A DNA stretch of 34,517 nucleotides. It comes from Bacillota bacterium. Lineage in GTDB: Bacteria > Bacillota > Clostridia > Lutisporales > Lutisporaceae. The position numbers and the translations under genes were made by a program. The first letter of the stretch is position 1. The number at the start of each line of letters is the position of its first letter. The stretch is from assembly GCA_029553855.1 (NCBI GenBank), contig JAKPKE010000070.1, positions 1 to 34,517 of the forward strand, given 5' to 3'. The notes below the pieces were generated by a model. It worked only from the letters and a program-made list of their open reading frames with translations. It searched no databases and was not told the DNA's origin. Shown piece after piece: positions 15,007 through 23,797 of the stretch.

Positions 15007-16245
15007 TTGAACAAAAGGAGAGTAGCCGTAACGGGGATAGGGGTAATATCACCTATTGGAATCGGCAAAGAAAAATACTTTCAAAGTCTTAAAGAAGGAA
15101 AATGCGGGGTCGATTATATAACAAGATTCGATACGGAAAATTTCGATACTAAAATAGCTGCGGAAGTAAAAGATTTTGAACCGACAGAATATATCGATAA
15201 AAAGGAATGCAGAAGAATGGATAGGTTTACACAGTTCGCCATTGCTGCAGCTAAAATGGCGGCGGAGGATTCGGGATTTGATTCTGAATCAATTGACAGC
15301 AACCGTTTTGGTGTCTGCATAGGCTCCGGTATAGGCGGAATGGAAACTATGGAGACTCAGTATAACATTCTGCGTGAGAAAGGACCAGGCAGAGTAAGCC
15401 CCTTCATGATACCCATGATGATATCAAATATTGCAGCGGGCAATATTTCCATAGAGTTGAATGCCAAAGGGCCGAATACTACTGTTGTAACTGCATGTGC
15501 CTCTGCTACCAATGCCATTGGAGAAGCTTTCAGAACAATTCAACGGGGTGATGCCGAAATTATGGTTACAGGGGGAACCGAGGCCTCCATCACTCCTTTA
15601 TCTTTAGCAGGGTTTTGTTCAATGAAAGCCTTGTCAACAAGGAATGACGACCCGAAAACCGCATCAAGACCTTTTGATAAGGACAGAGATGGATTTGTAA
15701 TGGGGGAAGGGGCAGGCATGCTGATTATTGAAGACCTGGAACATGCCGAAAAAAGAGGCGCCAGAATTTACGGAGAGATAGTGGGCTATGGTGCTTCAGG
15801 AGATGCTTATCATATAACTGCACCGGCGCCGGATGCCGACGGGGCATACAGGGCAATGCTTATGGCCGTCAAAGATGCAGGCATAGAAGCCTATGAGCTG
15901 GACTATATAAACGCTCACGGAACTTCAACATCATTAAATGACAAGCTGGAGACTTTGGCAATAAAAAGGCTGCTTGGGAAGAATGCCGGAAATGTTGCGG
16001 TAAGCTCCACCAAATCAATGACGGGGCACTTGTTGGGGGCTGCCGGGGCAATAGAGGCTATTGCATGCATAATGGCAATTAATGAAGGGATAATCCCTCC
16101 GACAATCAACTATACCACCCCCGACGAGGAGTGTGATCTGGACTATGTTCCAAACAAGGCAAGGAATGCGAAAGTGACTTATGCGATGTCTAATTCCTTA
16201 GGCTTCGGAGGGCATAATGCCAGTATAATATTGAAAAAATACTAA
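15007..16245 (+). CDS. fabF: 3-oxoacyl-ACP synthase II (FabF)
   Basis: A 412-residue condensing enzyme that elongates acyl-ACP with malonyl-ACP. The catalytic residues are in place: Cys164 in [10 protein letters not shown], His304 in NAHGTSTS, Lys336 in STKSMTGH and His341. It starts with TTG; GAGGAGGGG lies about 6 nt upstream, and the first residues [17 protein letters not shown] match the family. A strong acpP terminator directly upstream means expression depends on read-through or an unseen promoter. A terminator follows. The fabZ and acc genes that often come next in clostridia are absent. Confidence 0.96.
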   Translation: MNKRRVAVTGIGVISPIGIGKEKYFQSLKEGKCGVDYITRFDTENFDTKIAAEVKDFEPTEYIDKKECRRMDRFTQFAIAAAKMAAEDSGFDSESIDSNRFGVCIGSGIGGMETMETQYNILREKGPGRVSPFMIPMMISNIAAGNISIELNAKGPNTTVVTACASATNAIGEAFRTIQRGDAEIMVTGGTEASITPLSLAGFCSMKALSTRNDDPKTASRPFDKDRDGFVMGEGAGMLIIEDLEHAEKRGARIYGEIVGYGASGDAYHITAPAPDADGAYRAMLMAVKDAGIEAYELDYINAHGTSTSLNDKLETLAIKRLLGKNAGNVAVSSTKSMTGHLLGAAGAIEAIACIMAINEGIIPPTINYTTPDEECDLDYVPNKARNAKVTYAMSNSLGFGGHNASIILKKY

Positions 16246-16260
16246 TAAATGATAATATAG

Positions 16261-16304
16261 AGATTGGGAATAATATCCTAGGAGGGATATGTCCCAATCT
16301 TTTT
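16261..16304 (+). terminator. Intrinsic terminator after fabF
   Basis: AGATTGGGA (16261-16269) and TCCCAATCT (16292-16300) form a 9-bp stem with inner pairing (ATATCC/GGATAT), followed by TTTTT. Confidence 0.85.
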
Positions 16305-16344
16305 ACATAGTAGGAGAAAAATGCGACATAGTTTGTGAATTACT

Positions 16345-16501
16345 CCGGCTGTAGGGGAAGTATGTTCTCCTCACCTTCCAAAGCCAGCAAAATCATTGGC
16401 GAGGGTCCCATCTCTGCAGGCCCGTCTGATGGTTTTGCCCGGAAGCCTTTACGTTCCGAGGTCAGTGGAAGGTTTCGTCAAAAATAGCTTCCCCACGCCG
16501 G
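16345..16501. repeat. Foldback element of about 157 bp upstream of rnc
   Basis: Nested blocks pair in order: CCGGCtgtaGGGGAAGtAT (16345-16363) with 16484-16501 (ATAGCTTCCCCACGCCGG), ACCTTCCA (16373-16380) with TGGAAGGT (16466-16473), and AGCAAAATCATT (16386-16397) with GATGGTTTTGCC (16428-16439, with G-U pairs). The apex lies near 16410. No coding potential or T-tail is seen. It could be a structured RNA or a mobile foldback. Confidence 0.65.
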
Positions 16502-16520
16502 TATTTGCGTTCCTTATAAA

Positions 16521-16753
16521 TGTTCGCTGATATACAAAGGCTTTGCCCCTATGTGACTATACTCCACGGGGAATTGCATAGTATATCAGGGCACATTTGT
16601 GCAAAATGCTCAGATTGTTGAGGTAGTATGTCATCCTGAACACAGTGAAGGATCTTTGACCCTCAAGGAATACCATGGCTTTTCTCGTATCTCGCGACTA
16701 GCGACTCGTGACTGAAAAATGTGACTGCGTCGCATTCTTCTCCAAATGCGAAA
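16521..16753. repeat. Interspersed intergenic repeat, copy 2
   Basis: It aligns with 215-457 (see copy 1). The first 75 bp are themselves an inverted repeat: TGTTCGCTGATATAC (16521-16535) against GTATATCAGGGCACA (16581-16595), with two mismatches. The module with ATCCTGAACACAGTGAAGGAT follows, then diverged heptamers, then GCATTCTTCTCCAAATGCGAAA. It ends about 10 bp before the rnc ribosome binding site, so an rnc transcript would probably include part of it. Confidence 0.85.
16683..16717 (+). repeat. Heptamer array, five diverged units, upstream of rnc
   Basis: Units TCTCGTA, TCTCGCG, ACTAGCG, ACTCGTG, ACTGAAA. The 7-bp period is kept while the consensus shifts from TCTCG to ACTCG. It is the same position within the repeat as 376-417 in copy 1, so unit number and sequence vary between copies. 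Confidence 0.8.
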
Positions 16754-16779
16754 CATGTGGATAAAAGGGAGGAATTTAA

Positions 16780-17499
16780 TTGACCGATATCAGTGAAGCA
16801 AGATTGAAGAAGTTGAATGAATTTGAGATTCTGATAGGATATTCGTTCAAAAATATCAATGTTTTGAACACTGCCCTTACCCATAGCTCATATATATCCT
16901 CAAAATCGGATTTGCTTGAGCATAATCAAAGACTTGAATTCATCGGGGATGCAATTTTAGATATGGTAATAAGTCTTTATTTATATGACAAGTGCAAGAA
17001 CTCCCCGGAAGGCAGTCTTACCAGATTCAGATCCGGAATCGTGTGTGAGCAGTCTCTTTACAATGCCTCAGCCAGCTTGAAGCTTGGGGATTACCTGCTT
17101 TTGGGCAAAGGGGAGGAAAACACGGGGGGCAGGAAACGGGTTTCAATACTTGCAGACGCTTTTGAAGCTGTTGTTGCAGCAATTTATATTGATGGTGGTA
17201 TTAGAAGGGCGAAAACCTTTATTCTGGCTAATCTAAAGGAAACAATAAATGATGCTGTAGAACACAGGATATTCAGCGATTATAAGTCCTTCCTCCAGGA
17301 ATATATCCAAAAAAAGAATTCAGGCAAGTTAAGTTACAAGCTGCTAACAGAAAAAGGGCCCGACCATGATAAAACCTTTGAAATCGCTTTATATTTGGAT
17401 AATGATGTTATAGGGAAAGGTGCCGGTCATAGCAAGAAAGACGCCCAGCAGGCAGCTGCAAGAGATGCAATAATCAAAATGGGTGTCAAAAATGGATAA
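16780..17499 (+). CDS. rnc: Ribonuclease III
   Basis: A 239-residue double-strand RNA endonuclease. The RNase III signature NQRLEFIGDAILD (residues 49-61) carries the catalytic Glu53 and Asp57; Asp126 and Glu129 in ADAFEA complete the metal site. A double-stranded-RNA-binding domain follows from about residue 168 (SFLQEYIQKK to KKDAQQAAARDAI). It matures rRNA precursors and processes structured mRNAs. The start is TTG after GGGAGGA. The gene lies directly after a repeat-rich block with long foldback RNAs, which could be substrates; that is inference. It overlaps the next gene by 8 nt. Confidence 0.96.
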   Translation: MTDISEARLKKLNEFEILIGYSFKNINVLNTALTHSSYISSKSDLLEHNQRLEFIGDAILDMVISLYLYDKCKNSPEGSLTRFRSGIVCEQSLYNASASLKLGDYLLLGKGEENTGGRKRVSILADAFEAVVAAIYIDGGIRRAKTFILANLKETINDAVEHRIFSDYKSFLQEYIQKKNSGKLSYKLLTEKGPDHDKTFEIALYLDNDVIGKGAGHSKKDAQQAAARDAIIKMGVKNG

Positions 17500-18565
17500 A
17501 AAACACTACATTATTCCGATTTTTGTACCTCATAAGGGGTGCCCCCATGATTGTATATTCTGTAATCAGAAAAAGATTACGGGTGAGACTGCGGAAGTGA
17601 CGGCTGAAGAAGTAAAAGCCAGGATTGAGGAATATTTGGCAACAATACCTTCGGGGGGCAGCCATATAGAAGCAGCATTTTTTGGGGGAAGCTTTACTGC
17701 CACACCCCTGGGCTATCAAAAAGAACTATTGGAAGCCGCCTTCAGCTATGTCGAGGATGGAAGGATATCAAGCATCCGGATTTCGACAAGGCCGGACTGC
17801 ATAGATGCAGAGATTGCCGAAAACTTAAAAAGATATGGGGTAGGAATAGTAGAGCTTGGGGTTCAGTCGATGGATGAAACTGTCCTTAAACTATGTAACA
17901 GGGGTCATACCTCAGAAGATGTGATTGAATCCATACGGCTTTTAAAGGAATATGGCTTCACTGTAGGGGTTCAGATTATGATAGGACTTCCCGGCGACAG
18001 TGAGGCAAAGGCTCTAAGAACGGCAAAGGAGCTTATTGACTCAAAGCCTGATATAGCCAGGATTTATCCGGCTCTGGTAATAAAAAACACCTATATGGAG
18101 GATATGTATATTAAGGGGGAGTATAATCCCCTGACGCTTGAAGCAGCTGTCGAAATTTCAAAGAAGCTGCTGATACTTTTTGAGGGTAATGGGGTAAAGG
18201 TTATAAGGATTGGGCTTCAGCCTACAGATAATATCAATTCGGGAAAGGATGTTGTTGCCGGTCCTTTCCATCCTGCCTTCAGACAATTGGTCGAATCTCT
18301 AATTTATAGGGAAATGCTTGCATTTATGATAGGAAAATCAGAGAAAAAATATAAAACTATTACTGTAAAAGCAAATCCAAGAAATATTTCTGAATTGGCA
18401 GGGCATAAAAAAAGTAATCTTAGTTATATAAAATCAAGATTTTTTATAGACAAATTTGTAGTTTTACAGGATTTAAGTGTTGAAGCCGACAGTATAGTGT
18501 TGTCTGCCGGGGAAGATAGTATTATTATGTCAAAAAAATACTACTATTCCATTTCATATAAATAA
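17492..18565 (+). CDS. Elp3-like radical SAM protein
   Basis: A 357-residue radical SAM enzyme. The iron-sulfur cluster cysteines are in CPHDCIFC (residues 17-24, Cx3Cx2C), followed by AFFGGSFTA, STRPDCID, GVGIVELGVQSMDE and QIMIGLPGD. This resembles the radical SAM part of Elp3/COG1243 proteins but without the acetyltransferase domain. The substrate is unknown; tRNA modification is a reasonable guess. ATG at 17492 is preferred (GTG at 17483 is possible); the ribosome binding site is weak, suggesting coupling to rnc, which it overlaps. I recall such a gene between rnc and smc in clostridia, whereas B. subtilis lacks it there. Confidence 0.85.
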   Translation: MDKKHYIIPIFVPHKGCPHDCIFCNQKKITGETAEVTAEEVKARIEEYLATIPSGGSHIEAAFFGGSFTATPLGYQKELLEAAFSYVEDGRISSIRISTRPDCIDAEIAENLKRYGVGIVELGVQSMDETVLKLCNRGHTSEDVIESIRLLKEYGFTVGVQIMIGLPGDSEAKALRTAKELIDSKPDIARIYPALVIKNTYMEDMYIKGEYNPLTLEAAVEISKKLLILFEGNGVKVIRIGLQPTDNINSGKDVVAGPFHPAFRQLVESLIYREMLAFMIGKSEKKYKTITVKANPRNISELAGHKKSNLSYIKSRFFIDKFVVLQDLSVEADSIVLSAGEDSIIMSKKYYYSISYK

Positions 18566-18592
18566 AGGTATTTCTAAACTTTTATAGAATAC
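18564..18592 (+). promoter_or_regulatory. Sigma-H-like promoter for spoVS
   Basis: AAAGGTATT (18564-18572), an 11-nt spacer, then ATAGAATAC (18584-18592) match the sigma-H pattern RNAGGAWWW-N11/12-RNNGAATWW with two deviations. B. subtilis spoVS is known to be sigma-H dependent. A 7-bp inverted repeat, CTCTATA with TATAGAG, lies just downstream (18592-18621). Confidence 0.7.
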
Positions 18593-18644
18593 TCTATAAA
18601 ATACTATAATTAACTATAGAGACAAATTTAGGGGGTATTCTAAA

Positions 18645-18905
18645 ATGGAGGTACTAAAAGTATCAGCTCATTCGCAACCAAAATCAGTTGCCGGGGCACT
18701 TGCTGCCGTATTAAGAGACAAAGCGGCTGCAGAGATACAGGCAGTTGGTGCAGGTGCTGTAAATCAAGCAGTCAAAGCAATAGCGATTACAAGAGGTTTT
18801 GTTGCACCTAACGGCATAGACCTGGTAGTAGTTCCGGCATTTTCTGAGATCAAAATTGATGGGGAGGACAGAACTGCAATAAAATTTATAGTTGAGCCTA
18901 GATAA
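18645..18905 (+). CDS. spoVS: Stage V sporulation protein S
   Basis: An 86-residue protein, almost the same length and sequence as the strongly conserved SpoVS family: EVLKVSAHSQPKSVAGALA at the start, then GAGAVNQAVKAIAITRGF and VEP near the end. It has an Alba-like nucleic-acid-binding fold in the family. It affects septation and coat assembly during sporulation in B. subtilis, but the molecular action is not well known. The ATG follows GGGGG with about 8 nt. A sigma-H-like promoter lies upstream and a terminator follows, so it forms its own unit inserted between the radical SAM gene and smc. Confidence 0.96.
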   Translation: MEVLKVSAHSQPKSVAGALAAVLRDKAAAEIQAVGAGAVNQAVKAIAITRGFVAPNGIDLVVVPAFSEIKIDGEDRTAIKFIVEPR

Positions 18906-18936
18906 TTATCGGTGGAGTCAAATATATTTATTCCAT

Positions 18937-18975
18937 AAAAGCCTATACTGAATACGGTAAAAGGCTTTTTGTTTT
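18937..18975 (+). terminator. Intrinsic terminator after spoVS
   Basis: AAAAGCCT (18937-18944) pairs with AGGCTTTT (18962-18969), with a 17-nt loop, then TTGTTTT. Confidence 0.8.
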
Positions 18976-19001
18976 ACTATATGTACAAGTTGTGGTAAAA
19001 T
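18973..19001 (+). promoter_or_regulatory. Probable sigma-A promoter for smc
   Basis: TTTACT (18973-18978), 17 nt, TAAAAT (18996-19001). It follows directly on the spoVS terminator and lies 36 nt before the smc start, which suits a new unit beginning at smc. Confidence 0.5.
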
Positions 19002-19036
19002 TAATTGTCGTAATTAATAATCGGGAGTGACTGAAT

Positions 19037-22000
19037 TTGTATTTGAAACAAATTGAAATACACGGTTTTAAGTCTTTTGCCCAAAAAATTGAACTTAATT
19101 TCGGAAATACCATCAATGCCATAGTCGGTCCAAATGGAAGCGGCAAAAGCAATGTTTCCGATGCAATCAGGTGGGTATTAGGAGAGCAGAGCGTGAAAGC
19201 CCTAAGAGGAAACAGGATGGAAGACATTATTTTTGCAGGGAGCGACAGTGAAAAGGCTCTTGGTTTTGCAGAGGTGTCCCTATGCATTGACAATAGCGAC
19301 AGGAAAATTCCCGTAGATTTTACAGAAATAAATATTATGCGAAGAATGTATCGCTCCGGCGAGAGTGAATATTTTATAAATAAAACCAACTGCAGACTGA
19401 AGGATATATATGAGCTTTTTATGGATACAGGGATTGGCAGGGATGGGTATTCCATAATAGGACAGGGAAGAATTGACGAAATATTGAGTAATAAATCCGA
19501 AGATAGAAGAAACGTATTTGAAGAGGCCGCGGGCATAGTAAAGTACAAAACAAGAAAGCGTGAAGCCGAGAAAAAGCTTGAGCTTACAAAACAGAATATT
19601 ATCAGGGTAACTGATATTATTGAAGAGCTTCAGACTCAGTTGGGACCTCTTAAGGAACAGGCAGAGGCTGCAAAGCGCTATAGGGGCATTCTGGAAGAAC
19701 TGAAAGTAATTGAGATAAACTTGATGTTAAACAGCATAGATAAATACCGCATCAGGCTTCTGAATGTAAAACAGGAAGCGGAGGCAATTCAAAGCCTTAT
19801 TGATGAAAAAACCTCTTTTGAATCACAGCTTGAACTGAAGCATGACGAACTGAGGGTACTGCTGAACGATCTGGAAAAAGACATCAATGAAATAAGTGAG
19901 CAGATTCACCATCTGGAAAACAACAGGGAGAAATTTGAGGGTGAATGTAATGTGCTTCAGGAAAGGATAAAAAACCTTGACCAAAATTCCATAAGGCTCA
20001 AAAAGAAAGATGTTGAGCTTAGGGATGAAATGGCAGAATCCAAACTGAGCATCGAACAGAACAGTATAAGACTCTCTGAGCTTGGCTCTGCCTTTGCTGA
20101 AGTATACGAAAAAATAAATGAAAAAAACGCTGACTTTGAATTGAATTTCAAAGCAATTAATAATATAGAATCAGAATTAAATGATAAACAGCAAAAATTC
20201 ATTGATTTGATTAACAATTACTCAGAGTTGAAAAGTAAGCTAAATAGTGCAAATGCTTTTATCGAGAACATTAGGAAAAGAAAGAGCCAGGTGGAAGGTG
20301 ACGCGAACCTGCTTAATCTGCAGCATGAGGATAAAAAGAAGCAGTACAGGAAATCCATCGAGGATATGGAGGACTTTAGCAGAAAGATAGAAGACTGCAA
20401 GGGACAGATTGAGGATATCAGAGGGAAAAGGCAGGAATGCGAAAGCGAAATACAGGTACTTGAGGATATGTCGGAAACAATGAAAGCAGAAAAAGAAGCG
20501 TTGTTTTCAAGGCTTAAGGTTTTAGAGGATATGGAAAGGGACCATGGGGGATATAGCAGAGCGGTTAAGGCACTTATGGCGGAGCATAACAACATTGTTA
20601 AAGGGTTCTGCGGGGTTGTAGGGGAAATGATTAAAGTTCCCTCCCAATATGTAATTGCAATAGAAATAGCCTTAGCCGGTTCTGTGCAAAGCATAATAAC
20701 AAACACTGAAAATGATGCGAAGCTCCTGATAGAGCATTTGAAGGAGCAAAAGTCGGGCAGAGCAACTTTCCTTCCTATCAGCTCAGTGAAACCAAGATAT
20801 TTCAATGACAGGGAAAAACAACTTTTTAATATTGAAGGGTTTGTTGGCATTGCAGCAGACCTTGTCAAGCATGATCCTAAAATAGAGGTAGTTGTAAAAA
20901 ATCTCTTGGGAAGGACCGCTGTTGTTGTTGATATTGATACGGCAATAAAGCTTGCAAGAAAAGCGGGATACGAATACAAAATAGTAACACTGGCCGGAGA
21001 GGTTATAAATGCAGGTGGTTCTATTACAGGCGGAAGCCTTCAATCATCCTCAAGCTCGGTTTTATCCAGAAAAGCTGAAATAGAAGCCTTGCAAAGACAG
21101 AATAGAGAAAAGCAGACAGAACTTGAAGAGCTTAACAATAAAATTGAGAAGCTAAGTAAACAGTCCGAAGATATGGGCAGTGATATAGAGTTTAAGACAG
21201 AAATATTGCATTCCCTGCAAATAGATATAAATAATCATAAAAATAGGTGTGAAAACCTGGAGAATGATATTCAAGTTGTCAAAGATAGGATTTCAATTAA
21301 CATGAAAGATCTTGCAGATTTAGACAAAGAGCTTGATGAAACCCAAAAAATGGTGAGCGATAACAGGGAGAAAGCGGAATTGGCTGAAACAGAAAAATCT
21401 GTAATAGAGGCTCAGATTGCGGAGCTTCAGGAGCAGATGAAACAGTTTAAAGAAGTGAGAGATGATTATAACGAAGAGATTACAGAGCTAAAAATAAAAC
21501 TGGCATCTGTAGAGCATAATAAAGAAACACTCGAAAACTCCGTGGCCAGCGCGGAGGAAAGAGTCGGAGAGATAGAAGAAGAAATAAAAGCCAATAAGAC
21601 AGAAATCGAAGAACAGGAAGCTGAAATGGAAACACTGAAAGCAGATCTTGAAGAAAAGAAAAAAGCAATTATCAGAGATGTTCTTGAAGCGGATGAAAAG
21701 CACAAACTTCATACCGGCAGGGAAAGGGAGAGGACTCTTCGGAATGATGAACTTCAGAAGATTGAATCAGATATAAAAGACTACAGCAAAGATATAGCTG
21801 CTTTGCAGTCAGATTTTCACAAGGCCGAGATGCAGTATGCCAGATTGGAGATGGAGCTTGAAAGTATGGAAATAAAGCTCTTGGAGACCTATGAAATTAA
21901 CTACGACAGAGCCCAGGAGTTCAGGGATCAGAGCCTGAGCCTGTCATGGGCATCCAAGCGCTGTGAAGAGCTTAAAAATGACATTAGATCCATGGGAACT

Positions 22001-22597
22001 GTAAATGTAAATGCTATAGAGGAATACGGCAAGCTTAGTGATCGTCATGCGTTCCTTAGCACACAGGCGGAAGACCTGATAAAAGCCAGGAACAATCTGA
22101 ATGATATTATTGACGAAATATCAGAGAATATGAAGCTTCAGTTTGTTACCGAGTTCAAGAAAATTAATGAAAACTTTAATGAAGTATTCAAACTGCTTTT
22201 TGGCGGAGGCTATGCCGAATTGATACTGACAGACGAAGAAAATATATTGGATTCGGGAATAGAAATAATAGCCAAACCTCCTGGAAAGAAGCTGCAGAAT
22301 CTTATGCTGCTTTCAGGAGGGGAAAGAGCACTTACGGCAATAGCATTACTTTTTGGAATACTAAAGATGAAGCCTGCTCCCTTTTGTGTTCTGGATGAAA
22401 TTGATGCAGGCCTGGACGATGCAAATGTCGATAGATTTGCCGAGTTTCTTGCGAGTTACTCAGCTAATACACAGTTTATTGTAGTAACCCATAGAAAGGG
22501 AACTATGGAATCGGCGGATTGCCTGTACGGTGTGAGCATGGAGGACAATGGGGTATCAAAGCTTGTATCGGTAAAGCTTGAGGATAAAGTCAGTTAG
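19037..22597 (+). CDS. smc: Chromosome segregation protein SMC
   Basis: A 1186-residue SMC ATPase of full length. The Walker A motif GPNGSGKSN is at residues 31-39. Two long coiled-coil arms (about 170-510 and 670-1030) flank the hinge near 520-660, which includes FCGVVGE and GGSITGGSL. The C-terminal head has the ABC signature LLSGGERAL near residue 1090 and Walker B VLDEIDAGLDDA near 1118. With ScpA and ScpB it forms the condensin that organises and separates chromosomes. The start is TTG with GGGAGTGA upstream. ftsY follows after 19 nt, as in B. subtilis. Confidence 0.98.
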   Translation: MYLKQIEIHGFKSFAQKIELNFGNTINAIVGPNGSGKSNVSDAIRWVLGEQSVKALRGNRMEDIIFAGSDSEKALGFAEVSLCIDNSDRKIPVDFTEINIMRRMYRSGESEYFINKTNCRLKDIYELFMDTGIGRDGYSIIGQGRIDEILSNKSEDRRNVFEEAAGIVKYKTRKREAEKKLELTKQNIIRVTDIIEELQTQLGPLKEQAEAAKRYRGILEELKVIEINLMLNSIDKYRIRLLNVKQEAEAIQSLIDEKTSFESQLELKHDELRVLLNDLEKDINEISEQIHHLENNREKFEGECNVLQERIKNLDQNSIRLKKKDVELRDEMAESKLSIEQNSIRLSELGSAFAEVYEKINEKNADFELNFKAINNIESELNDKQQKFIDLINNYSELKSKLNSANAFIENIRKRKSQVEGDANLLNLQHEDKKKQYRKSIEDMEDFSRKIEDCKGQIEDIRGKRQECESEIQVLEDMSETMKAEKEALFSRLKVLEDMERDHGGYSRAVKALMAEHNNIVKGFCGVVGEMIKVPSQYVIAIEIALAGSVQSIITNTENDAKLLIEHLKEQKSGRATFLPISSVKPRYFNDREKQLFNIEGFVGIAADLVKHDPKIEVVVKNLLGRTAVVVDIDTAIKLARKAGYEYKIVTLAGEVINAGGSITGGSLQSSSSSVLSRKAEIEALQRQNREKQTELEELNNKIEKLSKQSEDMGSDIEFKTEILHSLQIDINNHKNRCENLENDIQVVKDRISINMKDLADLDKELDETQKMVSDNREKAELAETEKSVIEAQIAELQEQMKQFKEVRDDYNEEITELKIKLASVEHNKETLENSVASAEERVGEIEEEIKANKTEIEEQEAEMETLKADLEEKKKAIIRDVLEADEKHKLHTGRERERTLRNDELQKIESDIKDYSKDIAALQSDFHKAEMQYARLEMELESMEIKLLETYEINYDRAQEFRDQSLSLSWASKRCEELKNDIRSMGTVNVNAIEEYGKLSDRHAFLSTQAEDLIKARNNLNDIIDEISENMKLQFVTEFKKINENFNEVFKLLFGGGYAELILTDEENILDSGIEIIAKPPGKKLQNLMLLSGGERALTAIALLFGILKMKPAPFCVLDEIDAGLDDANVDRFAEFLASYSANTQFIVVTHRKGTMESADCLYGVSMEDNGVSKLVSVKLEDKVS

Positions 22598-22616
22598 CAA
22601 AAGGAGCGTATCAGCA

Positions 22617-23705
22617 GTGGCAGGTTTATTTAAAAAGTTTTTCAACAAAGCGCATGAGGAAGAGCAGAAGGAGGAGCTGCTGCAGGAATCGGAGGAGCAG
22701 CTTTCCGATGAAGAAATTGAAGCTATACTTGTTGAGGAAATGGATGAAGGACCCTTGGAAGTCGAATCGGAGCATGCTGATGAAGCCGGCGGCAGCGATT
22801 TTTTCTTTTCGAGGTTAAAAGAAGGGTTATTAAAAACAAGAAAGAATATTGCCGGGAAGATAAATAATGTTCTGTCTGGCTTCAAAAGCGTGGATGAGGA
22901 CTTATTTGAACAGTTGGAGGAGATATTGATTACTTCTGATGTAGGGATTTCTACCTCAATTTCCATTCTGGATAACCTGAGGGAAAAGGTTAAGGAGCAG
23001 AAGATTAAAACGCCTGCAGAGATAAAAGATCTTCTTAAACAGGAGATACTTGCCATTATGGAAGACAGCACCGAAAAGTTTGGAGAAAAAACTCCGGCAG
23101 TCATATTGATAATCGGGGTAAATGGGGTAGGAAAGACTACGTCAATAGGAAAAATAGCTTCAAAGATGAAGAATTCAGGAAAAAAGATAATAATAGCTGC
23201 AGCCGATACCTTTAGAGCAGCAGCCATAGATCAGCTTGAAGTATGGGGGAATAGGGCAGGGGTCGATATAATAAAACACCAAGAGGGTTCTGATCCGGCA
23301 GCAGTAATATTTGATGCAATTAATTCGGCAAAATCAAAGAAAGCTGATATGCTTATCTGCGATACTGCCGGGAGGCTTCATAACAAAAAGAACCTGATGG
23401 ATGAACTTAAGAAGATTTATAGAGTAATCGAAAGGGAGTATCCGGAAGCCCATAAGGAAACCCTTCTTGTGCTTGATGCCGCTACAGGCCAGAACGCCAT
23501 TTCACAGGCAAAACTTTTTAAAGAAGCAGCGGATATAACGGGATTGGTACTGACAAAACTTGACGGCACGGCAAAAGGTGGAATAGTTATCGCCATAAAG
23601 TCAGAATTGGGAATACCGGTTAAGTTCATAGGCGTAGGGGAGAAAATTAACGATTTGCAGGATTTCGCAGCGGTCGATTTTGTAAATGCTTTATTCGAAG
23701 ATTAG
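22617..23705 (+). CDS. ftsY: Signal recognition particle receptor FtsY
   Basis: A 362-residue SRP-type GTPase. Residues about 1-70 are a glutamate-rich acidic region, then an N domain and G domain with GVNGVGKTTSIGK near residue 166, DTAGRL near 248 and TKLDGTAKGG near 314. It docks ribosome-SRP complexes at the membrane SecYEG channel and works with Ffh, encoded just downstream. I start at GTG 22617 because GGAG lies 10 nt upstream and the protein then begins AGLFKKFF, typical of the family; an earlier in-frame start would overlap smc. Confidence 0.96.
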   Translation: MAGLFKKFFNKAHEEEQKEELLQESEEQLSDEEIEAILVEEMDEGPLEVESEHADEAGGSDFFFSRLKEGLLKTRKNIAGKINNVLSGFKSVDEDLFEQLEEILITSDVGISTSISILDNLREKVKEQKIKTPAEIKDLLKQEILAIMEDSTEKFGEKTPAVILIIGVNGVGKTTSIGKIASKMKNSGKKIIIAAADTFRAAAIDQLEVWGNRAGVDIIKHQEGSDPAAVIFDAINSAKSKKADMLICDTAGRLHNKKNLMDELKKIYRVIEREYPEAHKETLLVLDAATGQNAISQAKLFKEAADITGLVLTKLDGTAKGGIVIAIKSELGIPVKFIGVGEKINDLQDFAAVDFVNALFED

Positions 23706-23720
23706 CGCAATAAAAAACAA

Positions 23721-23749
23721 TTGACAAATCAACAACACTAATTTAAAAT
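23721..23749 (+). promoter_or_regulatory. Sigma-A promoter for ylxM-ffh
   Basis: TTGACA (23721-23726), 17 nt, TAAAAT (23744-23749). The -10 box runs into the left arm of a perfect palindrome (23745-23786). Confidence 0.75.
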
Positions 23750-23786
23750 ATCAATGTAAAGGCAAATACCTTTACATTGATATTTT
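23745..23786. promoter_or_regulatory. Perfect 18-bp-arm palindrome over the ylxM promoter start
   Basis: AAAATATCAATGTAAAGG (23745-23762) and CCTTTACATTGATATTTT (23769-23786) are exact reverse complements around a 6-nt loop, CAAATA. It overlaps the -10 box and the predicted transcription start and ends one base before the AGAGG ribosome binding site. It may be an operator, or a leader hairpin controlling translation. It may also serve as a terminator for ftsY (39 nt upstream), though the T-run is only four. Confidence 0.85.
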
Positions 23787-23797
23787 AGAGGTAAAAT

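Noticed and set aside
20218-20979. Long minus-strand frame of about 250 codons inside smc
   Set aside because: It is antisense to an unmistakable SMC gene, is serine- and leucine-rich as expected for a reverse shadow, and lacks a start signal.
22556-23227. Minus-strand frame of about 220 codons inside ftsY
   Set aside because: Its serine-rich runs mirror the glutamate-rich acidic region of FtsY on the other strand; it is a compositional shadow.
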